A DNA stretch of 64,000 nt from Bacillus sp. FJAT-45350 (GTDB taxonomy: Bacteria > Bacillota > Bacilli > Bacillales > NISU01): assembly GCF_002335805.1 (NCBI RefSeq), contig NZ_NISU01000001.1:2488079-2552078 (forward strand), written 5' to 3'. The notes below the pieces were generated by a model that searched no databases, was not told where the DNA came from, and saw nothing but the letters and a program-made list of their open reading frames with translations. Below, in pieces: positions 19,099-27,279 of the stretch. The first letter of the stretch is position 1; every line of letters begins with the position of its first letter. Both the position numbers and the translations under genes were made by a program.

Positions 19099-19953
19099 TT
19101 ACCTAATCACTACTTCTCCTGATGAAGTTCTAATATTGATTTGATTTGCTCCATCTCCAACTGTTCCTATATAATTCCTCTTCCCTAAGCTCGTATAAGA
19201 TATTGGCAAGTTACTTACTACACTTCCTGAAGACGTATTAACTTCTAAAGTGAATGAAGGTTGTGGAATATGGAGCTCAATGTCTCCGGAGCTTGTTTGA
19301 AAGTCAATTGTACCATTTTCATTTATATAGGATAAAAATACATCCCCGGAAGATGTCCTTCCTCTAATCTCACCTGAAACTCCATCAATTACGATATTAC
19401 CAGAGCTACTTGAAAGCGAGATTTCATTTGTTTGTAATTGAGTACCATTGAAGTCACCAGAAGAGCTTACAAACGTTAGCATATTAATCGTACCTCGAAC
19501 ACTTTTTACATCACCTGAGCTCATTTTAGCTGAAAATACATCTAATGTAACCTCATCATGAATTGAAATATCCCCAGAGCTTGACGTTATATGGAGCTCC
19601 TGCTGAAATTGCTCTGGTAAATCTAACTTTAAACTTACATGCGAACGTCCAAAGGAAAACCACCGATTTCTTTTGCTTACTTCAACCCTCAATGTAGAGC
19701 CTACTACCCTCGTAACTAAGTCCACGTCACCTTGTGATGAACGACCATGAAGATCTACTGTAATACCAGAATCAGACGTTGAAAAAATATTAACATCTGT
19801 ACTTGAAGTCACAATTTCTACCTTCTCAATCTGCTCCAAACCAAACTCTTGTTTATCTTGTATATTCACTTGTTTAGAAAAAGATTGTGTAACTGTCATA
19901 ATCCCCACTACAGCGCCAATAAAAATTAAAAGTATGCCGACGATCTTCTTCAT
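19099..19953 (-). CDS. liaG: LiaG-like membrane protein with DUF4097 beta-repeat
   Basis: A 284-residue protein. One N-terminal membrane segment (residues 3-20) is followed by a long repetitive beta-solenoid in which the unit TSSGD or SSSGD recurs about ten times (LHITSSSGDISIH, KMSSGDVKSV, RTSSGDVFLSY, QTSSGDIELH). It is the DUF4097 fold typical of LiaG. The ATG at 19953 is favoured because GGAGG lies 9 bp upstream; an in-frame ATG 18 bp earlier has no site. Its function is unknown in B. subtilis too. It is separated from liaH by a strong hairpin. Confidence 0.88.
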   Translation of the reverse strand: MKKIVGILLIFIGAVVGIMTVTQSFSKQVNIQDKQEFGLEQIEKVEIVTSSTDVNIFSTSDSGITVDLHGRSSQGDVDLVTRVVGSTLRVEVSKRNRWFSFGRSHVSLKLDLPEQFQQELHITSSSGDISIHDEVTLDVFSAKMSSGDVKSVRGTINMLTFVSSSGDFNGTQLQTNEISLSSSSGNIVIDGVSGEIRGRTSSGDVFLSYINENGTIDFQTSSGDIELHIPQPSFTLEVNTSSGSVVSNLPISYTSLGKRNYIGTVGDGANQINIRTSSGEVVIR

Positions 19954-20072
19954 TTTTCCAGCCTCCACCATTTTTTACTAACTAGCAACAGTTTACTATA
20001 ACCCTTGATAAGTGCGTACAACAAATTAATAACAATCACTTTAATAGTTGTGAATTTGTAGTAATTTGTAAT

Positions 20073-20116
20073 GATGCTGGGAGAAAAGGTCCGTTTTGAC
20101 CTTTTCTCCCAGCATC
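20073..20116 (-). terminator. Intra-operon hairpin between liaH and liaG
   Basis: A perfect 19-bp stem (GATGCTGGGAGAAAAGGTC with its complement) and a 6-nt loop. Read leftward there is no long U tract after it, so it may be a partial terminator or a 3' stabiliser. In B. subtilis, liaIH is the abundant transcript with read-through into liaGFSR, and this hairpin sits where that division is expected. It resembles the hairpin at 55071. Confidence 0.75.
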
Positions 20117-20142
20117 GAACCTCATAAAAAATTCTTGACACC

Positions 20143-20790
20143 TTAATTAGTGACCCTCTGCTTGAGGTTAGTAAATTCCTGTTCTAGTTTTTCATCTAAT
20201 AGTACAGGAGTTCCAACAAATTCTTTCTCGTCTACCATTGATACACGATTTCTTGTTTCCATTTCAAAGATTCGCTCTTCCATTCTTGCAAAACCTTTTT
20301 CAGCTTGTTCACTATCAAATTTAACGATTGCCTCATGCATTTTTTCTTTAGTTCGTGCTGCATTTGCTCTCGCAAGTAGAGCATTTTTCTTATCACGTAA
20401 CTGAGTGAACTTCTCTAACATTGCCTCTAGATTTTCTTTTAAATCCAATACTTCAATTTGATTCTTTTCGGCTAAATCCTTGTAATACTCAGCCTTTTCT
20501 TCATATCGTTTCTTTTCATAGAATGCCTTACGAGCTAGTACCTCTTCTCCTGCCTTCAATGCTAATTCAGCCTGTTTTAATCTTTTAGCAGCTAGGAGCT
20601 CCATTTCTTGTTGTTGATTTTGAAATTTTGACTCTAACATCATTTGTTTAGTAATTGCTTCTTTTCCTTTGTTAATCTCCTCATCTAAATCACGTAAATA
20701 CTGGTTTAACATACTTACTGGATTTTCTATTTGATTTAATCCCTCGTGAATTGTTGCCATTGTAATGTCTCGAATTCTTCTAAATACCAT
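20143..20790 (-). CDS. liaH: Phage-shock protein A homologue LiaH
   Basis: A 215-residue PspA/IM30 family protein. The N-terminal amphipathic helix FRRIRDITMATIHEGLNQIE is followed by the family motif DEEINKGKEAITKQ and a long helical hairpin with heptad pattern up to about residue 180. It binds damaged membrane and forms large assemblies under cell-envelope stress. It lies 45 bp after liaI, and together these are the main targets of LiaR. Length is near the B. subtilis protein. Confidence 0.95.
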   Translation of the reverse strand: MVFRRIRDITMATIHEGLNQIENPVSMLNQYLRDLDEEINKGKEAITKQMMLESKFQNQQQEMELLAAKRLKQAELALKAGEEVLARKAFYEKKRYEEKAEYYKDLAEKNQIEVLDLKENLEAMLEKFTQLRDKKNALLARANAARTKEKMHEAIVKFDSEQAEKGFARMEERIFEMETRNRVSMVDEKEFVGTPVLLDEKLEQEFTNLKQRVTN

Positions 20791-20835
20791 TATTTATTCC
20801 TCCTAAAATTTTGATTTTATCTTACTAATAAAACC

Positions 20836-21234
20836 TTATTTTTTCTCCATAATTCTTTCCCACTCATCATCAAATGAGCTTTCAATCTTTGCACCTTTTC
20901 CATCAATAATTACTTCTCCTTCGTTTGAATCAGCTTTTTGTACATAAGAAGAGCACTTAATCAAACGATAACCAAAGTAAATGATAGCTCCAGATACGAG
21001 TATCCCGATAAAAAGATGAGATTTCCCAATTAAGATAAGTGTACCTAAAGCTAAGACCACACCTCCAAAAAATTTCTGTCCATTCTGGATTTTGCTATAA
21101 CCATAGATGATTAGTAACGCAGATAATGCTAACCCAATTAATCCGCCTAAATGAATCCCTAAAGTGGAAAGTAATAAGCTTCCACCGACGAATAACAAGA
21201 GCAAGCCTACGAGCGCTTTTCCTGACCAGTTCAT
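20836..21234 (-). CDS. liaI: LiaI-like small membrane protein
   Basis: A 132-residue protein with about four hydrophobic segments in the first 95 residues and a charged cytosolic tail (about 35 residues) ending DDEWERIMEKK. In B. subtilis LiaI anchors LiaH to the membrane; length, position as first gene and spacing to liaH all agree. The ATG at 21234 follows AGAAGGAGGCG. It is divergent from the ccdA-like gene. Confidence 0.85.
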   Translation of the reverse strand: MNWSGKALVGLLLLFVGGSLLLSTLGIHLGGLIGLALSALLIIYGYSKIQNGQKFFGGVVLALGTLILIGKSHLFIGILVSGAIIYFGYRLIKCSSYVQKADSNEGEVIIDGKGAKIESSFDDEWERIMEKK

Positions 21235-21310
21235 TCAATATCGCCTCCTTCTGATTTCAGTTTAGGTCCTTTTTGTTTTTCGCAAAACGCTCATAAGAAG
21301 GGTTTTCATC

Positions 21311-21326
21311 TCAGTCTCTAGACTGA
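21311..21326 (-). promoter_or_regulatory. Candidate LiaR operator
   Basis: An inverted repeat TCAGTC-N4-GACTGA about 77 bp upstream of liaI. Position and symmetry suit a NarL-family dimer such as LiaR. I cannot confirm the match to the published LiaR box from memory, and no clear -35/-10 pair is visible beside it. Confidence 0.45.
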
Positions 21327-21483
21327 ATTACAATGTGACACTTTACTGAATTAGTAGTCAGGTTAATATCATTTAAGATATAAATTCGGTATAATTACAC
21401 TACGATGATAGAATAATGTTTTATTCTTTTACATACACATCAACATGATGAAAGTATGGACTATTACTGGAGGTGCTACATTA

Positions 21484-22200
21484 GTGTCAGAATTATCAAT
21501 ATGGCTTGCCTTTTTAGCAGGTATCGTCTCTTTTTTATCTCCATGTATTTTTCCGCTAGTTCCTGTCTATTTAGCTCAATTAACAGGGACAAACATTAGT
21601 GATAATCAAATCCATGCGGATAGAAAATTGATACTCACGAGAAGTATCGGTTTTATTATCGGGTTCACGACTATCTTTTTACTTTTAGGAGCATCCTCTT
21701 CCTTTATTGGACAAATTTTCTGGGAGAATCGTAAGCTTTTTGAACAAATTGGTGGAATTATTATTGTAGTGCTCGGTTTACAAATGTATGGAATTATTTC
21801 TATCCGAATGCTAATAAGCGAAAAAAGATTAAAAGACAATCCAAAGAAGTCCTCAAGTTTTGCTAGCTCAGTATTAATAGGCTTTCTCTTTGGTACAGGC
21901 TGGTCACCATGTATTGGTCTTGTTCTTTCTTCAATTCTTATACTAGCAAGTCAAGCTGAGACAATGTTTTATGGTATGTTTATGTTGTTTGTCTACTCTA
22001 TGGGTCTTGGTATTCCATTTTTAATCGTCGCACTTATTTACTCTCGTTCATTAAATAAAATGAGAAAGTTAAACAAGATTTTACCTAAGATTCAGAAAAT
22101 CAGCGGTGTCATTATGATTATTCTTGGTATTCTTTTATTTACTGGACAATTTGCTGTCATTTCAGCTTATTTAGCACGATTTATCCCAATAAACTTTTGA
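21484..22200 (+). CDS. ccdA: CcdA-like thiol/disulfide interchange membrane protein
   Basis: A 238-residue membrane protein of the CcdA/DsbD-beta family, with six hydrophobic segments. The two redox cysteines lie in the signature helices SFLSPCIFPLVPVYLAQLTG and FGTGWSPCIGLVLSSIL. These proteins pass electrons from cytosolic thioredoxin to extracytoplasmic thiol proteins such as ResA or StoA, serving cytochrome c maturation or spore cortex synthesis. I chose the GTG at 21484, which has GGAGGTG 9 bp upstream; in-frame ATGs upstream lack a site. The gene symbol is by family, not proven orthology. yhaA follows 16 bp later. Confidence 0.85.
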   Translation: MSELSIWLAFLAGIVSFLSPCIFPLVPVYLAQLTGTNISDNQIHADRKLILTRSIGFIIGFTTIFLLLGASSSFIGQIFWENRKLFEQIGGIIIVVLGLQMYGIISIRMLISEKRLKDNPKKSSSFASSVLIGFLFGTGWSPCIGLVLSSILILASQAETMFYGMFMLFVYSMGLGIPFLIVALIYSRSLNKMRKLNKILPKIQKISGVIMIILGILLFTGQFAVISAYLARFIPINF

Positions 22201-22216
22201 GAGGTGAGCTATTCAT

Positions 22217-23395
22217 ATGAATCAACTGCTTAACAAGGAGTTAGATGGACTATTTCAAGAAATGGTAGAGATTAGGCGTCATTTACACCAACACCCTGAG
22301 TTATCTTTTCAAGAAGTAAAAACGCCCGCTCTTATTGCGGAATTTCATCAAAATCTTGGTCATGAAGTCCGTACAAATGTCGGTAGTCGTGGGGTTGTGG
22401 CTACATTAAAAGGAGCAAAGCCAGGGAAAACAATTGCATTACGCGCTGATTTTGACGCCCTTCCAATTCAGGATGCAAAGGACGTATCTTATAAATCAAC
22501 GATAGATGGTGTTATGCATGCATGTGGTCATGATGGACATACAGCCACACTCCTTTGTCTTGCGAAAGCGCTAAATAAAATACAAAAAGAACTGTCTGGT
22601 ACGATTGTATTCATCCACCAACACGCAGAAGAATACGCACCAGGTGGAGCAATTGAAATGATTAAAGATGGATGCTTAGATGGTGTTGATTACATTTTCG
22701 GAACTCACTTATGGGCAACAGAGCCTTTAGGTAAATTACAATATTGCAAAGGTCCAGTTATGGCAGCCGCTGACCGATTTGAAATTACGATTCACGGTCA
22801 AGGTGGACATGGAGCGCAGCCTCACCTTACAAAAGATGCAATCGTTGTTGGGTCTCAGCTAGTTATGAATTTACAACAGCTTGTTAGCAGAAAAGTAGAC
22901 CCATTAAAATCAGCTGTCCTCTCCATTGGCTCCTTTGATGCTAGAAATGCTTTTAATGTTATTGCCAATTCAGCAAAGTTAATTGGGACTGTTCGAACAT
23001 TTGATGAAGGTGTTCGTGATTTAATGGAAGAAGAAATAAAAAGAGTCGTTGATGGAACATGCTTAGCTGCTGATGTAACAGCAGACTATGAGTATATTCG
23101 TGGATACCCTGCTGTTGTCAACCATGACGAGGAAACAGATACACTAGTAGAAATAGTATCGACCATTCCTGACCTAACAGAACTAGAACATATGACTCCT
23201 CAAATGGGTGGAGAAGACTTTGCCTACTACTTACAGCATGTCAAAGGTTCGTTCTTCTTTATTGGCGCTAGAAATCCAGAGTGGCAAGTTGCCTATCCTC
23301 ACCACCATCCTAGATTCGATATTGATGAACGCTCAATGCTGATTGCAGCAAAAGCATTAGGAGAAATTGCGTTACACTATACAAATATCCAATAA
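22217..23395 (+). CDS. yhaA: M20-family amidohydrolase YhaA
   Basis: A 392-residue metallo-amidohydrolase of the M20D type (hippurate hydrolase / N-acyl amino acid deacylase). Metal-binding residues appear in ALRADFDALPIQ, VMHACGHDGHTA, HQHAEEYAPGGA and PHHHPRFDID; the dimerisation domain has GQGGHGAQPH. The natural substrate is unknown. It is probably co-transcribed with the ccdA-like gene and converges on ecsC, the same gene order as yhaA-ecsC in B. subtilis. Confidence 0.92.
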   Translation: MNQLLNKELDGLFQEMVEIRRHLHQHPELSFQEVKTPALIAEFHQNLGHEVRTNVGSRGVVATLKGAKPGKTIALRADFDALPIQDAKDVSYKSTIDGVMHACGHDGHTATLLCLAKALNKIQKELSGTIVFIHQHAEEYAPGGAIEMIKDGCLDGVDYIFGTHLWATEPLGKLQYCKGPVMAAADRFEITIHGQGGHGAQPHLTKDAIVVGSQLVMNLQQLVSRKVDPLKSAVLSIGSFDARNAFNVIANSAKLIGTVRTFDEGVRDLMEEEIKRVVDGTCLAADVTADYEYIRGYPAVVNHDEETDTLVEIVSTIPDLTELEHMTPQMGGEDFAYYLQHVKGSFFFIGARNPEWQVAYPHHHPRFDIDERSMLIAAKALGEIALHYTNIQ

Positions 23396-23456
23396 CTTTA
23401 GGAACAAAAACGGCAAAGCGGTCTTTTGTTTAAGTATTTTTTATTTTCCTAAGCCA

Positions 23457-23490
23457 GAAAAGGGCCGCTCATGATTGAGCGACCCTTTTC
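23457..23490. terminator. Bidirectional terminator between yhaA and ecsC
   Basis: GAAAAGGG-cc-GCTCA pairs with TGAGC-ga-CCCTTTTC. The A and T tracts on the two arms suit both converging genes. Confidence 0.8.
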
Positions 23491-23505
23491 ATATAAAACT
23501 CGTTA

Positions 23506-24252
23506 TCAAACTTTTTGAGAAACATCTCCTAACACACGCAAGCGATATCCATTTATCGCTGTTTCACCTAGTACATCTAAGAAATGATAATTGGCAGCGG
23601 CTCCAACGATCGCACCAACCCCAGGTATCAACTGGAGCATTTTTAATAAATCAATATGGTCCCGGTATTCTAATTGAAATTCCTGCCAATTAATGTTCTT
23701 TAGATATGTTTTACTATCTGGTAAGGTCTTAACATACTCATTCCAGTTTGTTACAATTTCATATACTTCTTTTCGCTTTTCCACGCTTGAAAAAGCTAAT
23801 TGAAACAAATAAAGAATATAGAGGCGCTCTCTGTAATCTTTTACATCATAACCATAGCTACTAGCTGTATCAAACAAGAACTTCATTTTAATTCCTAGTA
23901 GAAGAGGAAAGTCAGCTAGCCCAAGAAGAATGCCACCAGCTCCAGTACCTGCCCCTTCTGCAGCTGCTGTTTTCTTATATGCGTCTAGCGCTTTTCGAAC
24001 CTCTTGTTCTCTTTCTTGTAAATTACTGCTTTCTAACGGTGTTTTTTTTGCTGTATATTCAGACCCAACAAGAGTTGCTTGAACCATATTTCTTATACTC
24101 GTTGTTATTACTTGGTGAATCTTTGCTGGTATCATTCCATTCATTTTCTTTTGAATTTTTTTTGCATACTTTGCCGTCATCGATTGCTGTTTTGTCATTT
24201 TTCTTTTCCATCGCTTTAACTCATCTGCTGCTTGTTGTTCGTAACTATTCAT
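23506..24252 (-). CDS. ecsC: EcsC family protein
   Basis: A 248-residue protein of the EcsC family. It has a glycine-rich central segment (AAAEGAGTGAGGILLGLADF) and a second small-residue stretch, LIPGVGAIVGAAANYHFLD, near the C-terminus. The rest is charged and helical; the N-terminal 35 residues are lysine-rich. It is the third gene of the ecsABC order. Its own role is unclear even in B. subtilis, where it is not essential for EcsAB function. Confidence 0.92.
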   Translation of the reverse strand: MNSYEQQAADELKRWKRKMTKQQSMTAKYAKKIQKKMNGMIPAKIHQVITTSIRNMVQATLVGSEYTAKKTPLESSNLQEREQEVRKALDAYKKTAAAEGAGTGAGGILLGLADFPLLLGIKMKFLFDTASSYGYDVKDYRERLYILYLFQLAFSSVEKRKEVYEIVTNWNEYVKTLPDSKTYLKNINWQEFQLEYRDHIDLLKMLQLIPGVGAIVGAAANYHFLDVLGETAINGYRLRVLGDVSQKV

Positions 24253-24314
24253 TTATCGACCTTCTCTCTAGAGCTTATTCACAATGGGTGTGTAAAAGAT
24301 ACCTTTAGTAATTC

Positions 24315-25532
24315 TTATGCGGCTTTCTTTCGCCGATGCACTAATTTATAGCCATATGTATAACTAAAGATAGCACCAATTAGTAAAAGAAGAATACTAT
24401 TTAGACCTTCCCCAAGAACGAACAAGTAGGCAGATAAAATGATTGTTTTGATGACTAGTAACACAAAAACGACAAATGAAAATGCGGATGTTTTACTCTC
24501 TTTTTTTATAGGATATAAGTTCACCCAAATTTTTGTATCATGATGATGCCATAGTGTTGATAATTGCAGGCCGGACATATACAAAAATAACAGAAAGACA
24601 AGTAATCGAATAAAACCTTCGGGTACAACAGCTAGTAAAATGGCTGCAATGACTAATAGACGTATGTAAACCCCAAAATAATCATTTGCACGAACAAAAG
24701 ATTTTATATATAAACGTGAAAACGTACTTCGTTTATTAAACGGAATGAAATCAACGATTGCATTAACCCACATTCTCCTTTTCACTGTAGATCGTAGTTT
24801 CGGTACATCTGTAAAAGCATTAGCCACTCGATAAAATAATGTTAACATTCGTTCTTCAACTTCTAGTAAATGCTCCCACTTCAAGCTATGCTTTAAGGAC
24901 AACTTACGATAATATACTAATGATAATACGACCATCAATACACCGATTGCTGCTAGATAAGTAAAAGATGCCTGTACAAAAAGTAAAAACGTAAAGCTTA
25001 CATTAATAGCAAAACGCAAACAAGCATGCCAAAAGCGCTCCTGTTGCGATGGAAGCATTTGTTCATACCAGCTGCTATGGACATTCCAAAACTTCACAAA
25101 CAATAATAGAATTAATGTCATATAATAAACCATTCTTTCATCAACAATCCTCTGGGTAAACAAAGGCCCTAATACAATGAAGAAAAGAATAATAACAAAG
25201 GCTTGAAAGATGAAAGAATAAATCAGTGAAGCCCGAAAGTACGATTTCAGCCTAGGTTCTAATGGTAATAAAAATACGAGATCACCATGTTTGACAAATG
25301 TCCGCACCGGACTTCTGTTTAAATAAAATGCAAAGAAGAGAGTAAAGAATAATGGCACTGGCGCTGATTCAGGTAGCCAGCTTAAAAACACACTGTAATA
25401 ATAGCCACCTATAATGATTAGTAAGTAAATCGTAAATAAAAATCCACTGTTTCCGATTAAGCGGAGATAACGTATTGCTTCATTCCAGTACTCTTTTACA
25501 CGTATATTCCAAAGGTCTTTTACATCATTCAT
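24315..25532 (-). CDS. ecsB: ABC transporter membrane subunit EcsB
   Basis: A 405-residue membrane protein with about eight to ten hydrophobic segments, mostly paired. It begins with MNDVKDLWNIRVKEYWNEAIRY, typical of EcsB. Together with EcsA it forms an exporter. In B. subtilis, mutants have reduced secretion and defects in site-2 proteolysis by RasP, and the pair is thought to clear membrane peptides. It overlaps ecsA by four bases (ATGA). Confidence 0.93.
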   Translation of the reverse strand: MNDVKDLWNIRVKEYWNEAIRYLRLIGNSGFLFTIYLLIIIGGYYYSVFLSWLPESAPVPLFFTLFFAFYLNRSPVRTFVKHGDLVFLLPLEPRLKSYFRASLIYSFIFQAFVIILFFIVLGPLFTQRIVDERMVYYMTLILLLFVKFWNVHSSWYEQMLPSQQERFWHACLRFAINVSFTFLLFVQASFTYLAAIGVLMVVLSLVYYRKLSLKHSLKWEHLLEVEERMLTLFYRVANAFTDVPKLRSTVKRRMWVNAIVDFIPFNKRSTFSRLYIKSFVRANDYFGVYIRLLVIAAILLAVVPEGFIRLLVFLLFLYMSGLQLSTLWHHHDTKIWVNLYPIKKESKTSAFSFVVFVLLVIKTIILSAYLFVLGEGLNSILLLLIGAIFSYTYGYKLVHRRKKAA

Positions 25533-26272
25533 TCTAACTCTTCCTTTGTCACTTCAATATAAATATCATCCAATGTAGCGTTAGACATTCCTAACTTCCT
25601 TCGCATTTCTTCTAACGTTCCTTCAAGTACAATACTTCCTTGATGAAGAATAATGAATCTGTCACAATAACGCTCTGCCGTAGCAAGGATATGAGTAGAC
25701 ATTAGAACCCCTGCCCCTTTTTCTTTCATATCCTGTATTAAATCTAAGAATGCTTTAATACCAAGTGGATCTAATCCAACAATTGGCTCATCGACAATAT
25801 AAAGACGTGGATGAACTAAGAAGGCACAAATAATCATTACCTTTTGTCTCATCCCTTTTGAAAAGTGACTAGGAAACCATTTTTTCATTTTTGTCATATT
25901 AAATTGTGCTAATAGCTTGTCTGCTCTCTCTTTGTACAGATTTTCTTCAATACCGTAGGCTAACGCAGTTAGCTCAAGGTGCTCCATCAACGTTAATTCC
26001 TCATACAATATAGGAGTCTCGGGTATAAAGGCATAGGATGAACGATACTTCTCAGGATTATCAAAAAAATGTTTACCATTAATTTTAATTGTTCCTTTTT
26101 TCGGTTCCATTAAGCCCAATATATGTTTAATTGTCGTACTTTTTCCCGCTCCATTTAATCCAATCAGTCCGACGATTTCATTTTCCTTTATCGAGAAATT
26201 CACATTTTCTATCACAGGCTTTTTCGGATGATATCCCCCTACTAAGCCTTCCACTTCTAATATCGTGTTCAT
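25529..26272 (-). CDS. ecsA: ABC transporter ATP-binding subunit EcsA
   Basis: A 247-residue ATPase with Walker A GLNGAGKST (about residues 38-46), signature FSKGMRQK, Walker B RLYIVDEPIVGLDP and switch histidine in STHIL. It energises EcsB. The first gene of ecsABC; in B. subtilis it is divergent from hit, but here two leftward genes (a lipoprotein and an acyl-CoA ligase) have come between ecsA and hit. Confidence 0.95.
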   Translation of the reverse strand: MNTILEVEGLVGGYHPKKPVIENVNFSIKENEIVGLIGLNGAGKSTTIKHILGLMEPKKGTIKINGKHFFDNPEKYRSSYAFIPETPILYEELTLMEHLELTALAYGIEENLYKERADKLLAQFNMTKMKKWFPSHFSKGMRQKVMIICAFLVHPRLYIVDEPIVGLDPLGIKAFLDLIQDMKEKGAGVLMSTHILATAERYCDRFIILHQGSIVLEGTLEEMRRKLGMSNATLDDIYIEVTKEELE

Positions 26273-26426
26273 TTCACTTCCCGCCTCTTCTAACTTGACT
26301 TGTTCTTTCTTATCCTTCTTATTGTAAAGAAAGATTTAGCTTGTGGCAAAAATCTCTTTCCTACATTTTCCGATATTGATCGACTTTTGGTCGATGGTAG
26401 GTACCTATTGAGTCACTACACAATCA

Positions 26427-26473
26427 AAATAAGCTAAAAAGCTAGAAATTCTCCTTAGCTTTTTAGCTTATTT
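26427..26473 (-). terminator. Terminator of the PCYCGC lipoprotein gene
   Basis: A perfect 19-bp stem, AAAATAAGCTAAAAAGCTA against TAGCTTTTTAGCTTATTTT, with a 9-nt loop, ending just before the gene's stop codon region. Confidence 0.85.
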
Positions 26474-26479
26474 TGTAGA

Positions 26480-26965
26480 TTACTCTTTTATATAGGTAGG
26501 CATCGGGGTTTTCGTTGGTGGAGCAAAACCTTCTTTATATGATTCATCAATATATTGACGAATTTCCATTGTACTTACTCCTGCCTCACTCATTTGCATA
26601 GAATAATGAGCTGTTTCTAAACAAACTCCGCACTTCATCCCATGATCATCCCATACAACTGAATCGTCTCCACTATGTTCATTAATAAAGCAAGCATATA
26701 CATCTCTATGACCAACAGTATCACCACAACCACAATAACATGGAATATATTCTAATACATCTTGATGATGTGGAACTCTTTCATAAACAGAAACTATATT
26801 TTCATGAACTTCATCCAAAAAGGTAGGAAGTACCTCTATCGATACTGTCGCTTCACGAATATCCCCCATAAAATGGTCATGCGCTGAACCTTCATTACTT
26901 GCTTCGTTATAACAACCAGCAAGTGTAAGCATAGCTATAATAAGTAGTAAAATGAGCTGCTTCAT
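26480..26965 (-). CDS. PCYCGC-motif lipoprotein
   Basis: A 161-residue lipoprotein. The signal peptide MKQLILLLIIAMLTLAGC ends in lipobox LAGC. The mature part carries the family motif IPCYCGCGDTVGH and a second cysteine pair KCGVCLETA, plus several histidines (HDH near the N-terminus, HRD, HSG), suggesting metal binding on the outer membrane face. The molecular role of the family is not established; redox or metal trafficking is only a guess. The ATG at 26965 follows AGAGGGAG at proper spacing. Confidence 0.85.
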   Translation of the reverse strand: MKQLILLLIIAMLTLAGCYNEASNEGSAHDHFMGDIREATVSIEVLPTFLDEVHENIVSVYERVPHHQDVLEYIPCYCGCGDTVGHRDVYACFINEHSGDDSVVWDDHGMKCGVCLETAHYSMQMSEAGVSTMEIRQYIDESYKEGFAPPTKTPMPTYIKE

Positions 26966-27047
26966 AGTCATCTCCCTCTAAATCTATATGTTTACAACTC
27001 ATATTCTACCATGTAACTAATCACGAGAATAATTCAATTTTGTGAAA

Positions 27048-27180
27048 TAATAAAGGACGGCTTTGCTGTCCTTTATTAAATACAATGTGCGAAGTCGCTG
27101 CTTTTCTTGAAGACCCATGACAAGTGGGTTTCTTGTCATGGGTCTTGCAGCGGACGAAGCCATTGCTCTTCTTTGAACAC
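27048..27180. repeat. Hairpin plus a full copy of the GCGAAGCC dispersed repeat
   Basis: A hairpin (AATAAAGGAC.GC with GC.GTCCTTTATT) is followed at 27084 by CAATGTGCGAAGTCGCTGC. A long perfect stem then follows (AAGACCCATGACAAG against CTTGTCATGGGTCTT), then GCAGCGGACGAAGCCATTGC and TCTTCTTTGAACAC. The end sequences match the copies at 55107, 56421 and 58611. Together with the terminator at 27236 this fills the 314-bp gap between the lipoprotein gene and the ligase gene. Confidence 0.6.
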
Positions 27181-27235
27181 GCTATATGCACTGCGTTCTT
27201 AATCCCTTGCGTTGTTCTCCAATAAAAGACCCCAA

Positions 27236-27271
27236 CAAAAAACATCCGCCCAACAATTGTCAGACGGATGT
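27236..27271 (-). terminator. Terminator of the acyl-CoA ligase gene
   Basis: CATCCG pairs with CGGATG around a loop holding further weak pairs, followed leftward by TTTTTTG. It lies within 45 bp of the stop codon. Confidence 0.75.
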
Positions 27272-27279
27272 ATGTTTAA

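Noticed and set aside
27021-27245. 74-codon leftward frame downstream of the acyl-CoA ligase gene
   Set aside because: It runs through the dispersed repeat and a terminator hairpin; the cysteine/histidine-rich translation arises from the palindromes and there is no ribosome binding site.
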